NCBI RefSeq assembly: GCF_030253575.1
Contig: NC_080567.1
Location: 30,330,501 to 30,394,500, forward strand
From: Rhododendron vialii
Taxonomy: Eukaryota; Streptophyta; Magnoliopsida; Ericales; Ericaceae
Length of the DNA stretch: 64,000 nt
Direction: 5' to 3'
The notes under the pieces are model-generated. The model was given only the letters and a program-made list of their open reading frames with translations. It ran no database searches and was not told the origin of the DNA. This document shows, in pieces, positions 1 through 10,400 of this stretch. The first letter of the stretch is position 1. Every line of letters starts with the position of its first letter. The translations under genes and the position numbers were made by a program.

Positions 1-135
1 CACCACTCCCCCCTTCCACGAATCCACCGTCCTTCTCACTCACAGACGTCACTTATCCCACTTGCTCCCCTCTCCTTCCCCCCACCCCCACTTTTATCCT
101 CCATCCATCCCCCCATCTCTCTCCAGTCTCCACTG

Positions 136-148
136 TATATAATATAAA
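136..148 (+). promoter_or_regulatory. Probable TATA box of the MAP2K gene
   Basis: An AT-only run, TATATAATATAAA, lies about 105 bp upstream of the MAP2K start codon. It is followed by a CT-rich leader (about 170-200) typical of plant 5' UTRs. This position would allow a 5' UTR of roughly 80 bp. It is assigned from composition and position only. Confidence 0.55.
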
Positions 149-252
149 GCTACTCATATAACCAAATACTCTACCCTCCTCTCTCTCTCTCTATCCTCCG
201 ACAGTTCTTATAACTGTCCGAGCTATTCGGGTCAGTTTACGCACAATCTCAA

Positions 253-1209
253 ATGGCCTTAGTACGAGACCGTCGCCATCTGAGTCTCCAACTCCCCTCA
301 CAGGATATCCTCCCGCGCTTCCCTCTACCCCTCCCTCCCACCACCACCTCCCACTCCTCCGCTACCGCCTCTGCGGCGGACTTCGAGAAGCTTCAAGTCC
401 TCGGCCACGGCAACGGTGGCACGGTCTACAAAGTCCGCCACAAGCACACCTCCAAAACCTACGCCCTCAAGCTAGTCCGCACCAACCTCGACCCCGCCCT
501 CCACCGCCAGGTCCTCCTCGAGCTGGAAATCCTCCGCCGCGCCACGGACTCCCTGCACGTGGTCCAGTCCCACGGCACGTTCGAGAAGCCGAACGGCGAC
601 GTGGCTATCCTGCTGGAGTACATGGACGCCGGGACTCTAGACTGCCTCCTGAAAACCGCCGGGACCTTCTCCGAGGACGCCATCGCCGCCGCGGCGAGGC
701 AGATCCTCGGCGGCCTCGACTACCTCCACTCGCGCAAGATCGTGCACCGGGACATCAAGCCGGCGAATCTCCTGGTAAACAAGAAGATGGAGGTGAAGAT
801 AGCGGATTTCGGCGTGAGCAAGATTATGCGCCGCACGCTTGACCCGTGCAAGTCGTACGTCGGCACGTGCGCGTACATGAGCCCGGAGCGGTTCGACCCG
901 GAAGCTTACGGGGGGAACTACGACGGGTACGCCGGGGACATATGGAGCTTCGGGTTGACGTTGATGGAGCTCTACATGGGTCGCTTCCCGTTCCTGGAGT
1001 CGGGCCAGAGACCCGACTGGGCAACGCTGATGTGCGCGATATGTTTCGGGGAGCCGCCGGGGCTGCCGGAGAGCGCGTCGGCGGAGTTCCGGAGCTTCAT
1101 CGGGTGTTGTCTTGAGAAGGAGTCGGGGAAGAGGTGGACGGCGGCTCAGCTCCTGACCCACCCGTTTGTATCGGGTTTGCCCGAAAATCAAGGGGCAAAG
1201 AAATATTGA
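253..1209 (+). CDS. MAP kinase kinase, group D (MKK7/MKK9-like)
   Basis: Intronless 318-codon frame encoding a dual-specificity MAP2K, which phosphorylates the TxY loop of MAP kinases in stress and hormone cascades. A basic-plus-hydrophobic MAPK docking site lies at residues 5-14 (RDRRHLSLQL). The glycine-rich loop is GHGNGGTV (about 51-58), the VAIK-type lysine lies in YALKLV, the catalytic loop is HRDIKPANLL and the metal-binding motif is DFG. The activation loop carries T and S spaced as in the plant S/T-x5-S/T signature (TLDPCKS), followed by VGTCAYMSPERFD as in MKK7/9. Length and lack of introns fit group D (about 300-320 aa). The coding region is GC-rich compared with its flanks. Start: first ATG, followed directly by the docking motif. 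The 3' end of this gene recurs as a relic at 2,733-3,840. Confidence 0.95.
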   Translation: MALVRDRRHLSLQLPSQDILPRFPLPLPPTTTSHSSATASAADFEKLQVLGHGNGGTVYKVRHKHTSKTYALKLVRTNLDPALHRQVLLELEILRRATDSLHVVQSHGTFEKPNGDVAILLEYMDAGTLDCLLKTAGTFSEDAIAAAARQILGGLDYLHSRKIVHRDIKPANLLVNKKMEVKIADFGVSKIMRRTLDPCKSYVGTCAYMSPERFDPEAYGGNYDGYAGDIWSFGLTLMELYMGRFPFLESGQRPDWATLMCAICFGEPPGLPESASAEFRSFIGCCLEKESGKRWTAAQLLTHPFVSGLPENQGAKKY

Positions 1210-2477
1210 CCCGAAAAATAGATCCGTATCCACTATCAATTGGATCTTCTTGTTGAAATCAATTTGGAGGTTGTACATACATGAGGGATTTTTAGCCATT
1301 TGTTGATTAGATAAGAACTTTAGAGCGTTCTTTAGTTAAGGAACCGGATATGCAGCATCTCGGTGATATTCTTACAAACCAAATTAAATGTACATTGGGT
1401 AATATATGATATCATCGCGTTATGGTGTTCCTAATTATCCCATAAATCGATCAAATTTGTTTATCCATTCTTTTGTACCTCGGTTACTCTGAAATTAGAT
1501 GGATGTACCGATAAATAAAATGAAGAGAGACATGTGCCCGTCTAAAAAATAAATCGGGACTCATTCATCCAACAAAAAATACCGTAGGGTGATTTAAGCA
1601 TGTTTTTTTTTTTTTTTCTTCTTTTTCTTTTTGGATTGAGTCATAAGCAAAAGAAAGTTAAAAATGCTCGTATTCATAGAAACATGAAGACAAATAGTAA
1701 TTCGTTATTACTTGTACTAGTTGGGAAAAAAAGATGCCAGAGGAAAGTTCAAATTCTAGCCCAAATTATCAAATGGTATAAAAAGAGCAGTGATTTTCAT
1801 ACTCTCATTTCTGATTAATGCACTTCTTTTTTTTCTTTTTCTTTTTTGTCTTTTACACCAAAAGTTATACTCCCTTCATCACAAATTGGATGTCAATTCT
1901 TGTTATCTATGTCAATTTCAATTCCTTGTATCTTTCAATATGGATCTCAAAAAATATGCAATATGGATCTTATTTGATAGTTCTCGATTAATTCTATTAT
2001 ACGAAGTTTTCAAACTCATGAAAAATATTATAAATTGAAAGATATAAGCGATTAAAATGACACGAATTTCAAAAATTGTCGTTCTTTTTGGGACGGAGGG
2101 TGTACAAATATTTCACGAAAAGATGTAAATGGAGTGGGTTCGTAGAAAAAAGGAAAAAGGCAGAAATCATTTTTTAATAAAATAAAAAATAAAACTTCAT
2201 CTTCAAACTCCTTAAAATTTTATTAAATGAATTATTACATATTGGCAAGGGGATTTTCCAAGTTGGGTTTGCAGAGAGGCCTTTTTGAATGTTTTTATTT
2301 TGCAATAATCAATAAAATTGTTGCCGATTAACACAGGAAAAAAAAATTGAATTATTAAATGTTTGAGGAAATTATGAAATTGGGTGAATTATTTTGGCCT
2401 TCACAATAATGAGTTGGAGAAACTTCAAACTTGTAGAGTAATAAAACAAATAACAAAAGGAAATAGGATGGCTAGCC
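1210..2477. other. MAP2K 3' flank, first unit of a tandem duplication
   Basis: No gene is visible. The stretch begins with the MAP2K 3' UTR and runs to the first tRNA gene. Segments near 1,590-1,690 and 1,700-1,790 recur, diverged, near 4,652-4,760 and 4,965-5,090, in the same order relative to the MKK end and the tRNA. A Stowaway-like MITE sits at 1,870-2,102. The remainder is AT-rich with poly-T runs. Confidence 0.7.
1870..2102. mobile_element. Stowaway-like MITE (Tc1/mariner type)
   Basis: The left end CTCCCTTCATCACAAATTGG and the right end GGGACGGAGGGTG (read inward as CACCCTCCGTCCC) match the Stowaway-type CTCCCTCCGTYCC terminus. TA dinucleotides flank both sides (1,868-1,869 and 2,103-2,104). 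The element is 233 bp with an AT-rich interior and no coding capacity. Related copies lie at 22,659-22,902 and 23,686-23,923. Confidence 0.8.
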
Positions 2478-2550
2478 GACCACAGTGGGAGTCGAACCCA
2501 CGACCTTCTGATCCGAAGTCAGACGCGCTAATCCACTGCGCTATGCGGTC
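2478..2550 (-). tRNA. tRNA-Arg (anticodon TCG), copy 1
   Basis: 73-nt cloverleaf on the minus strand: acceptor stem GACCGCA/TGTGGTC, D-arm TAGCGCAGTGGATTAGCG (box A), anticodon stem TCTGA/TCAGA around loop CTTCGGA (anticodon TCG), and T-arm GTGGGTTCGACTCCCAC (box B). No intron. A short T run follows the 3' end on the minus strand, as Pol III termination requires. It is identical to copy 2 at 5,789-5,861. The 5' flank (plus-strand side above 2,550) is also conserved between copies. Confidence 0.97.
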
Positions 2551-2732
2551 TTCTTGGGCTATTATTTCGCGCTTAAATTACTTGACCTTTTCGTGCGAAG
2601 CTAATAGTTTTGCCAAGAAATTCAGCGGAGCTTCCAATTCTCCGAGAGTAGAAGGAAACTCTCAATCGAGTAGGAGTATTTTTTTTTTTTTTCTGTCTAT
2701 CATCTCTTTTAACTTTTCACGGGGACTATCGT

Positions 2733-3840
2733 CATGGAGTGTTGGGGAGTCTGGTAAAGGGCGGACGGCAGCTCATGTGTTGACCCATTCGTTAGTATTG
2801 AGTTCATTCGAAATTTGAACAGTGAAAGAATATTGATCCGAAAAGTAGATCCGTATCCGGCATCTAATGAATTTCTTGTTGAAGTCAATTGGGAATTGTA
2901 CATACGTAGGGATTTTAGTTTTTTTATTTTATTTTTATGGGTTATGTGCTATTATCAATTTGGGCTGTTTTGTTGACTATCTAGAGCTTCTGATTGTTTC
3001 TCTTTAAGTTAGGCTCCGTTCCGAAAACCTTCTTAAAAAATAAGTACTTATTTTGAAACTTCTCATTCAAAAAAATAAGAAGGACCATTTCACAAAACCC
3101 AAATAAAAAGTTTCTTTCACATTTTCAAACTCAAAAATAATGTAAATGGAAAAAAAAATTAAATTTTTTTGCACTGTATTAAAGATCTCAATGAGATCTA
3201 TCAAACAAGATCTATAGTGATAAGAAAATTATTTGCGTAAACACATGATTTTTTAGCTTGAAGTTGCCTTATACAAAAAATAAGACTGTTGCTATGAGAA
3301 TGGGCGCCGGCGGAAGGAAATCATACCGACGGCCTCGCTGGGCCATCTCCGGCCACCGGACGGCCGATCCGAGGCGTCCAAAAATTCTAAAATAAAAAAC
3401 CGAGGGGGCTCTCGTGGGAATTAACAGCATCCAAGGTGTGTAGGGTGCCTGATCCGAGCACCCTACACACCTCGGATGCCGTTAATTCCTGCGAAGGCCC
3501 CCTTGATTTTTTTTTTTAGAATTTTTGGACGGCACGGATCGGCCGTCCGGTGGCCGGAGACGGCCCGGCGCGGCCGTCGGTACGATTTCCCTCCTCGGCC
3601 AGTCGGTACCTATATAAATTCTTCCAAAATAAGTTCCAAACTTCTTATTTTCCTGAACAAGGCTTCTTATTAGACAAAAAATAAGTTCTTATTTCGGTTC
3701 CGGAACGGGCCCTTAAAGGAAAAATTTAAGACTGAGTATTTGGCGTATTGGTGAGATTCGTAGAAACCAAATTAAATGTATGTCGTCGAGTAATACCGTC
3801 GTGGTATGGTGTTATTAATTACTATCTCATTCTTAGTTGC
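2733..3840 (+). pseudogene. Relic of the MAP2K 3' end, interrupted by a MITE
   Basis: The segment at 2,733-3,011 aligns with the end of the MAP2K gene at 253-1,209 plus its 3' UTR. Translation gives ESGKGRTAAHVLTHS against ESGKRWTAAQLLTHP in the parent. The shared UTR words include GATCCGTATCC and TTCTTGTTGAA. Alignment resumes at 3,716 (AAACCAAATTAAATGTA, then TGGTATGGTGTT) after a 701-bp inserted element. Only about the last 40 codons are present, with no start and no kinase core, so no product is expected. Confidence 0.85.
3012..3712. mobile_element. Tourist/PIF-Harbinger-like foldback MITE
   Basis: The termini GGCTCCGTTCCG and CGGAACGGGCCC are inverted repeats (10 of 12 match) and are flanked by TTA on both sides (3,009-3,011 and 3,713-3,715), the Harbinger/Tourist target duplication. 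Within it, about 3,303-3,605 forms a long GC-rich inverted repeat of roughly 150 bp per arm, with the hairpin turn near 3,450. The outer parts are AT-rich. The intact MAP2K 3' UTR (GTTAAGGAACC near 1,335) is the unoccupied counterpart of the insertion site. No transposase is visible. Confidence 0.8.
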
Positions 3841-5095
3841 TAAAACTTACTTTCAGAGCTAACCCGTGAATCAATTTTAAAGCACAATAAAAATGCTTGA
3901 CGTTTTTTGAGTTCGAGAACTCGGTTTGAAAAGATTCTGGTCTTCCGAACTATGCAAAAAAAAAAAAGAAAAAGAATTAAGCTCGCGGATGATTAGTTTT
4001 GAACTAGTAAATTAAATTGAAGGACGATCAAAATTAACTTGAATGACAAACAAATTACACGTTGAGTGCACTTTGAAATTTGCTGATAATTAAGCGCATG
4101 GTGCATGTACGTGGAAGAGAAAACTGAAAAGATACGTGCACATAAATCCTTATCATCAATGAAGAGAAAAATATATGTTTTTGTTTGGCATACAAAGGAA
4201 ATGAGGAGGAATATATGTCAGTCTTTATCAATGAAGAGAAGGATATGTCCCAGTCTTCAACATAAGTTGGGACACCCCCATTCACAAAAGATACAGCGAG
4301 GTGATCTTTTATTTTTTATTTTTTTGCCGCACGATAACAGATGGTATTATAACTCTTCCAAAAATATTACTCCGTATTATATCAAGAATGAGACTCGTCC
4401 CTAAGTAAGGGACTAAAAGTAACCACGACGGCAGAGAATTAGTCCAAAGACTAGACCCACTAAAACTTCTACCTACTAACTCATGAGCTACTGTATTTCA
4501 AGACCTCCGAACAAGAGAAAAAAGAGCAAAACTGGAAAACACTTGCCCAAAGGCCTTGATATCATGAATATATAATGGTTCCCAGCTCCTGACTTGTTGA
4601 AATCTCCCCATCGATCGATCATATTGACCACAGTTTGAGCATCACAGGGAGGTGATTTAAGCATGCTTTTTTTGGTTGACTAATGGATGAATCATGGCAA
4701 AAGAAAAAGTTAAAATATGCTCCTATTCATACAAACATAACCGAACCAATCCGAACCAAGCATTGTATCTCAATCAATTGCGGTTGGCTACATGAATTCT
4801 GTTTTTTCATTGAACTCTGTCTAGAGCTACCTCTTCACTTAGAATTAATAACACAAGTCCTTCCGTATCATGGTATCCAAAATCAGTTTCGGTCTTCCTC
4901 TTCTCCTAGCTTGACTATCGACTACTACCATGTCGCTCTTCTTGACTACAACGTCAACGAGACAAAAAAATTCGTTTGTACTTGTATTAGTGGGGGAAAA
5001 TGCCTAAAACAAGACAAGAAAAAATTTAAATTCAAGCCCAAACTATCAATACAAAAAACGAAGAGCTTCATTGTACCCAAAGGAAATAGGAAAAT
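3841..5095. other. Second unit of tandem duplication, non-coding
   Basis: No credible gene. The stretch carries diverged counterparts of 1,590-1,790 from the first unit (for example GATTTAAGCATG near 4,652, then CCTATTCATACAAACAT, then TACTTGTATTAGT near 4,979). Short frames here lack any recognisable domain. Confidence 0.6.
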
Positions 5096-5610
5096 TGTAA
5101 CGACCCACCCCAGCTGCTTTGCTAACCATTCGCCCACGTGGTTCAAAAGGTTAATTTCAAGTTATATAGTAGCTGCTCGCAATCGTTTATATACCACATC
5201 ATCTTCTATTTATTAGTCGATGTGGGTTTGCCTAGTCTTGGGGTCTCACAATCTCCCCACCTTAATTGCAACGTCTCCGTTGCACCACACGGTCCATCAC
5301 TTCCACTCACCAAACGATGTAGGACAAATCCCCGCTTAAGCACGACAAACACTTCAAGCTTGTCTCATGTGAGACCCACCTAAGCACCTCAAGCTCCTCA
5401 CTTGTCTGGCCCACCCAAGCATGTCTTCTCGCGGGAACCGCCCTACACTTCCGGTTGGTGCAAACTCTGATACTAACTGAACCATTCGCCTAACCATGTG
5501 GCTCAAAAGATTAACCTCAAGTTATACAGTAACTGCTCGCAATCGTTTATATACCACATCATCTTCTATTTATTAGCCGATGTCGGATTGCCTAGTCTTG
5601 GGGTCTCACA
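5096..5610 (-). mobile_element. Complete TRIM retroelement with two short LTRs
   Basis: LTR-like direct repeats lie at 5,096-5,250 (155 bp) and 5,478-5,610 (133 bp, with a small internal deletion near its TG end). Both end GGGGTCTCACA. A perfect 5-bp target duplication AAAAT flanks the element (5,091-5,095 and 5,611-5,615). Read on the minus strand, the LTR at 5,610-5,478 is followed by TTAGTATCAGAGTT, close to the initiator-tRNA-Met binding site TGGTATCAGAGC. A purine-rich tract (AAGGTGGGGAGAT) precedes the other LTR. The 227-bp interior has no coding capacity, as expected of a terminal-repeat retrotransposon in miniature. Confidence 0.88.
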
Positions 5611-5649
5611 AAAATTGGGAGAAATTTTTTGGCTCACTTCACTATAATG

Positions 5650-5765
5650 ATACACTTTTTTTTTTGTTTTTTAGTATTGAAAAGTGTAATTTTTTTTTTT
5701 TGGATTAAAAGACAAAAAAGAGTGTGGATATAAAAAATAAAGAGTGTGAAAATCAATTCTATAGG
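5650..5765. repeat. Diverged copy of the 15,470 MULE-like MITE
   Basis: The right half (AAAAGACAAAAAAGAG, then GAGTGTGAAAATCAATT) matches the right arm of the element at 15,470-15,610. The left arm is degenerate and interrupted by poly-T, so the boundaries are approximate. Confidence 0.6.
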
Positions 5766-5788
5766 AATAAAAATGACAGAAGCCCATC

Positions 5789-5861
5789 GACCACAGTGGG
5801 AGTCGAACCCACGACCTTCTGATCCGAAGTCAGACGCGCTAATCCACTGCGCTATGCGGTC
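5789..5861 (-). tRNA. tRNA-Arg (anticodon TCG), copy 2
   Basis: Base-for-base identical to the tRNA at 2,478-2,550, with the same cloverleaf and anticodon TCG. A run of five T follows on the minus strand. Its 5' flank shares with copy 1 the words ACTTGAC and CAATAGTTTT at similar spacing (TAATAGTTTT in copy 1), showing that the gene was duplicated with its flank. Both copies look functional. Confidence 0.97.
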
Positions 5862-7022
5862 AACTTTTGAGGGATTTACGCCTTTAAAATAACTTGACGC
5901 ATGCGCCGAGCCAATAGTTTTCCGCCTTTACCCCCGGATCCCAGCACCTTTCCTGTTTCTTCTTCTTCTTCCTTCCTTATCTATTACTCGAAGAGCAATG
6001 CTGCTGTGACACCACATTCTATACTCTCAGGTAGAAGTGATCAATGGGTAAGAAGTAGAAATCCTCCATAGCAATCCATCTCCATGGGAGATAATATGAG
6101 CAAGAGACAGGAATCCGTAAATCCCGCAGAAACTAAATCCGGGGGGAGTGCGGGGGGCAAGGGGAACGGGTGAGCGGCCCCTTGCACGCTGATGGAAAAA
6201 CCTCAATTCGAAGCTCTAAGTGAAATGAGAACACCAGGAACTTCTCGTTTTCGACGCAAGCGTTTTTTAGAGCTAACCACAATTGTGTCTATAGAGGATA
6301 AAATGCGGTGTCACTGGACGTTTCCTTGCCCGAGAGTAAAGAAATATCGATTTGGTATCTTTTTCGGTCTATCATCCTTTGAACTTTTTTGTTGTTGGAT
6401 CTATCATCTTTTGGTGTGAATATTTTTTTGGTTCAGTATGGGACGAAATGGTCGCCTGCTTTGACACCATGTACAAGCTGGAGAATTCTTAATCGATCAC
6501 CCCTTCTATAACCCAAGTCCTAATTAACCTGAGACTTCTTTACCTAACTTTCATGACCCTGAACTGATATAACCAAAAATCTTAGTACTGCATTTGTCCA
6601 CTGCGGGTTCTGCCCGGTCGTTACCTTCTAAGCTCCAGAATCAATCGAGGTTCATGCAAGCTGGCCCGGACATCCAGTTATCAAAACAAAAATAATAATT
6701 GTCGTTGATAGAGATCAAAAGTGATTGGAGAAGTTATATTTGCTTCTAGTTCTTGGTGGGCTAACAAAAGTGAGAACAAATTATAGTTCACTTTTTGTTC
6801 GTTTAACCCATGGAAGTGAACATGTTTAAGTAAATTAGATCTTCCTTTTAATATTCATTTCTCAAGACAAATCCAAGATCCGAACATAGGAATATAGGAT
6901 TAGCTTCAGACATGGGACAAGTAGTTTTTTTGGCAGCAATTCCTCTTCTTTGGATGCTTCAACAATGAAATCTAATATTGCACTGTTTTTCATCACAAAA
7001 GCTGAAATTTACATATAGATAG
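5862..7022. other. Intergenic region without recognisable gene
   Basis: I see no coding signal. The stretch begins with conserved tRNA flank and becomes moderately GC-rich near 6,130-6,190. A plus-strand fragment of the Au-like SINE family lies at 6,603-6,690. The remainder is unassigned. Confidence 0.5.
6603..6690 (+). mobile_element. Au-like SINE, 5'-truncated fragment
   Basis: It contains the family words CCCGGTCGTTACCTT, AATCGAGG and GCAAGCTGGCCCGGACATCC, followed by an A-rich tail. It shares its 3' half with the minus-strand copies at 7,023, 24,690, 34,636 and 62,662. The head with the Pol III promoter is missing. Confidence 0.65.
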
Positions 7023-7215
7023 TTTTTTTTTTTAATAACCAGATGTCCAAGCCAGCTTGCACCCACTTCAATTTATTCCGAAGCTCTGAAATTAACGATC
7101 GGACAAACCCTTCAGTAGCCCCAAGGTTTGGAATGTTTTGCCCTCCGTGGATTCGATCATGCGATCTCAAGTAGGACAACTAGTTATTTGCTTTCTCATG
7201 CTCACTCTGCCAAAC
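7023..7215 (-). mobile_element. Au-like tRNA-derived SINE, near full length
   Basis: On the minus strand it starts with a tRNA-like head (TTTGGCAGAGTGAGC resembling box A and ATGATCGAATCC resembling box B). It continues through GATCGTTAATTTCAGAGC to the diagnostic GCAAGCTGGCTTGGACATC and ends in a T/A-rich tail. Family assignment to Au-type SINEs is from memory of the 3' consensus. Confidence 0.65.
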
Positions 7216-7489
7216 CCATTGGGTTTAATTTGCATATAGACAGTTTCATCCATCTGCTGACAACTATTGGTTTAATGTGCAAAAATATGATCTTCGTCTT
7301 ACATATGTGGTTTAATCAAATATACACAATTTACATCACTTGGTAGCACTCCCACATTAATGGAGGTACATTCTCAGTTCCTATGATTAATCAAACAGTA
7401 TACATGCTTCCTTTGCTCTTCTCTCTTTTATTTTCTCCATTTTTTCACTTCCAAAGCACTTTTGCTACAGAACTGCTTGAAGGTTGATG

Positions 7490-10400
7490 TTAGGTTGTGA
7501 GGGCATCAGGGAGATTGGTGGGGGATCCAAGAACCTTACCTCCAACATCAGGAAATGATTCATGACCAGGCAATGGACTCACTTTCCCACTCCTGCTTAC
7601 TTCGACAGGATAATGCATCAAATGTCCCAACATTTCTCTATCCTCATCCGCCACAAACGCCTTCCAGTTTTGCTTGGCAATCTTATTGACAAGCTTAACA
7701 CATTCAATGGTGTGTGGTTGGCGGAATGAGTCTTTGAGCTTGCCAAGGTGTTCAGCCCAGAGAGACATCCGATACCCATAAACCTGCATCAAACAATGTT
7801 GTTTCAGTAAATAACCATGAACTATGAAGTGACTTGGGTTCGATTGTAGCTTAGAAAATGTGTCCGACATCGACACTCTGTCAAGGACCAAATTCAGAAC
7901 TTCGAAGTTTGTATTGAAGTCAATTACTTGTTGCTGTAAGTCCCTGTTGAGGTCTATCCTGTGGAGGTACTCAAAGTAGGAGGCTGCATATTTAGAAAGA
8001 AGCGAAAACATACTTCCATTTTTACTTGTTTCTGTACTCGATCGATTTGTTGGAGTGATAGCGACAGTCCTAGTTACAGTTGTGAAGCAAAGTCCCACAT
8101 TGCATGGGCAAGGGCACCCCATTTCAACAGTTAACTTTTGGGGTTGAGTTCTATCTAAGGCGTGTAACAACAGTAATGTTGAAGATTTATTCGGCTCAAA
8201 TCCCCCCAACAATAGAAAACTCACTCTTCGTGGAAAAAATAAAAAAGCGACTGCCAGTTGATTATGGAGAAAGGACACAATTTTGAACCCATCTAAATAG
8301 AAAACACGCTCTTCCAAGCCGTTAAGGCCTCCGACCACCTCCTATACACTAACAAATACATTACCAAATTACCAATCTCATATTTATATTTGATGAAACC
8401 ATCTCAGTCAACTGCTTCAAGTTCTAGCAATATCATAACTCATTCAAGTATTCATTGGAGTTTAAGATTCAAACCTGTCCTCGTGGATGAGTTTTCTTGT
8501 TGGCCCATGAGTAATTTGGTTGATAAGCACCCATTGCTATTTCTGTATCCCTTGAACCATCCAAAGATCTCTGATTAATGTTTGCAGATCCTATTATCAC
8601 GTACTCGTCATCAACTATCATCCCTTTGGCATGGACGTAAATCATAAATCTCCTGAACTTTTGAGCTAATCCCTGTGTGAAGAAAGAGAGAAACATATTA
8701 CAAAACGTAGGCCAATTCATAGCTAATCCTTGGCGAAAATGGGGATCATCTTCCAGAAGACAACGAGAATGAACATGTAAACTAATATGTATTTTCCAAC
8801 CATTGAATAAGAAGTACGATGAAATGAATAGCAATGAAAAGTGAATTTAGAGTAAGTCTCACTCCTGGTTTATGAGAGAAAATGCAAAAAAAAAGCCATT
8901 GCTGTAGGTTTCAGTGTTGAACAGCAAAAGAGAAAAAAGGATTCAGTGTTGTATATTTCAGTACCCTTGCAACCTTACTCACAGTTTCTCGGATAAGAAA
9001 TACTATACCAATGCGCGGTTCTCAGGAGGCTGACTAGGTTGAGCCGAACTTTCTGGCGATGAAGCTTCACGCTTACCAAGGCAATAGAAATTCAAATAAT
9101 CTTGTGGGTGATAACAATCAGAAAGACCTGCTCTTTCAAGAGCCTCTGCAATAATCTTGTACATCATAGTCATTGTCTGCCCCTGTGGGCGTTTTAATTC
9201 AGGGTTAGTGGAAGAGAAAAAAGAGAAAGCAAACATGCTCAATCAACAGTATATTCTTAGGGAATTGATTTTGCCACTCCCCTTCTCTCACAAAACAAAT
9301 CATCTAATCAAGACACAAAGGGGAGTGGCATTAACAAAAAGGGGAGTGGTAAAATCACTCCACTATTCTTAACGAGAAATTTCTAGCTCGAAAAATGAGG
9401 TCATTTTTCTAGTTAGTGTTACTGCACAATTGATATAAGCATGGAAACTTACAGGGAAATGAAGAGATTTTAGTCTAACCTGCCAAAAAAGAATTTCCTG
9501 CATGGCAGCACTAGTGGGGACACCTTCTGGGTACATTGGAATAATGATATAGGCAGAGAAGCGTTCATTTGCATTGATTTTGCTGGCAATTTTCAATGCA
9601 AGTTCCATGGGAATTAGGTTATCTGCACCTGCTTCCAACAACAAATTGAAGCATTAAAAGCCGGCTCATTTCACATATGGTTCCTCAAGTTCTTCAAAAT
9701 GAAACGTGCATAACAAAAAACCTATTAAAGTGAGCAAAAGTTATACTCCTAACAGGCATTGATTTAGCATCTTCAAATTTGTGTGGGTGCAGACCTTTGG
9801 GTGTTCCAGGCTTTGCCCTAGAGATGTATCGTCCAACTCTTTGTTGGATCCCCTTCCCCTTTTCCCTGTTTTTTAATAAAAATTTATTTTTGCCGGTCAA
9901 AAAAAAAATTTGCGTGGTTGCAGACAAAGTTTGGGGACAACACAGGATATTGATAAAAGGAACACAAAAGAAAGAAAGAAAAAAAAGTGCTGCACTGTTG
10001 CAGTGGAATCCCTAGTAATTGCTATTATCCAGTATAGGCTAAAGAGTCAAGAGACATTACAACTGTTGATAGATGAAATTAAACGATAGCAGCGGCGGCA
10101 CCTATGCACTTTTATATGTGTAAACAACAGAACATGAGACATTAAGAACTAGTGGAAGACAACTGTTTGAAAATCTGTCAGAGATTGGGAGGACTCAACA
10201 CCATTCTTCTTAGTACTTGCTGTTGTCGGAACTATTAGCATTACTAAGAAAATCTGAAATCTAAGTTGCAAATGGGCTCTATAGATGAATAGAAAGATAT
10301 GCGTCGTGTCATCTCCTTCCTAAATCCACGACTGCTAGTTCTTAGAATTGAATGAAATAGATCCTCTAGTTCCATTTATACTGCATCCCCATTTCAGACC

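Noticed and set aside
637-1299. 220-codon minus-strand frame over the MAP2K gene
   Set aside because: Arg/Pro-rich antisense shadow of the GC-rich kinase frame; no domain.
2384-2818. 144-codon plus-strand frame
   Set aside because: It reads antisense through tRNA-Arg (giving RPQWESNPRPSDPKSDALIHCAMRS) and then into the MKK relic; an accidental fusion, not a gene.
4683-5216. 177-codon plus-strand frame
   Set aside because: Spans duplicated spacer and the start of the TRIM LTR; no family resemblance.
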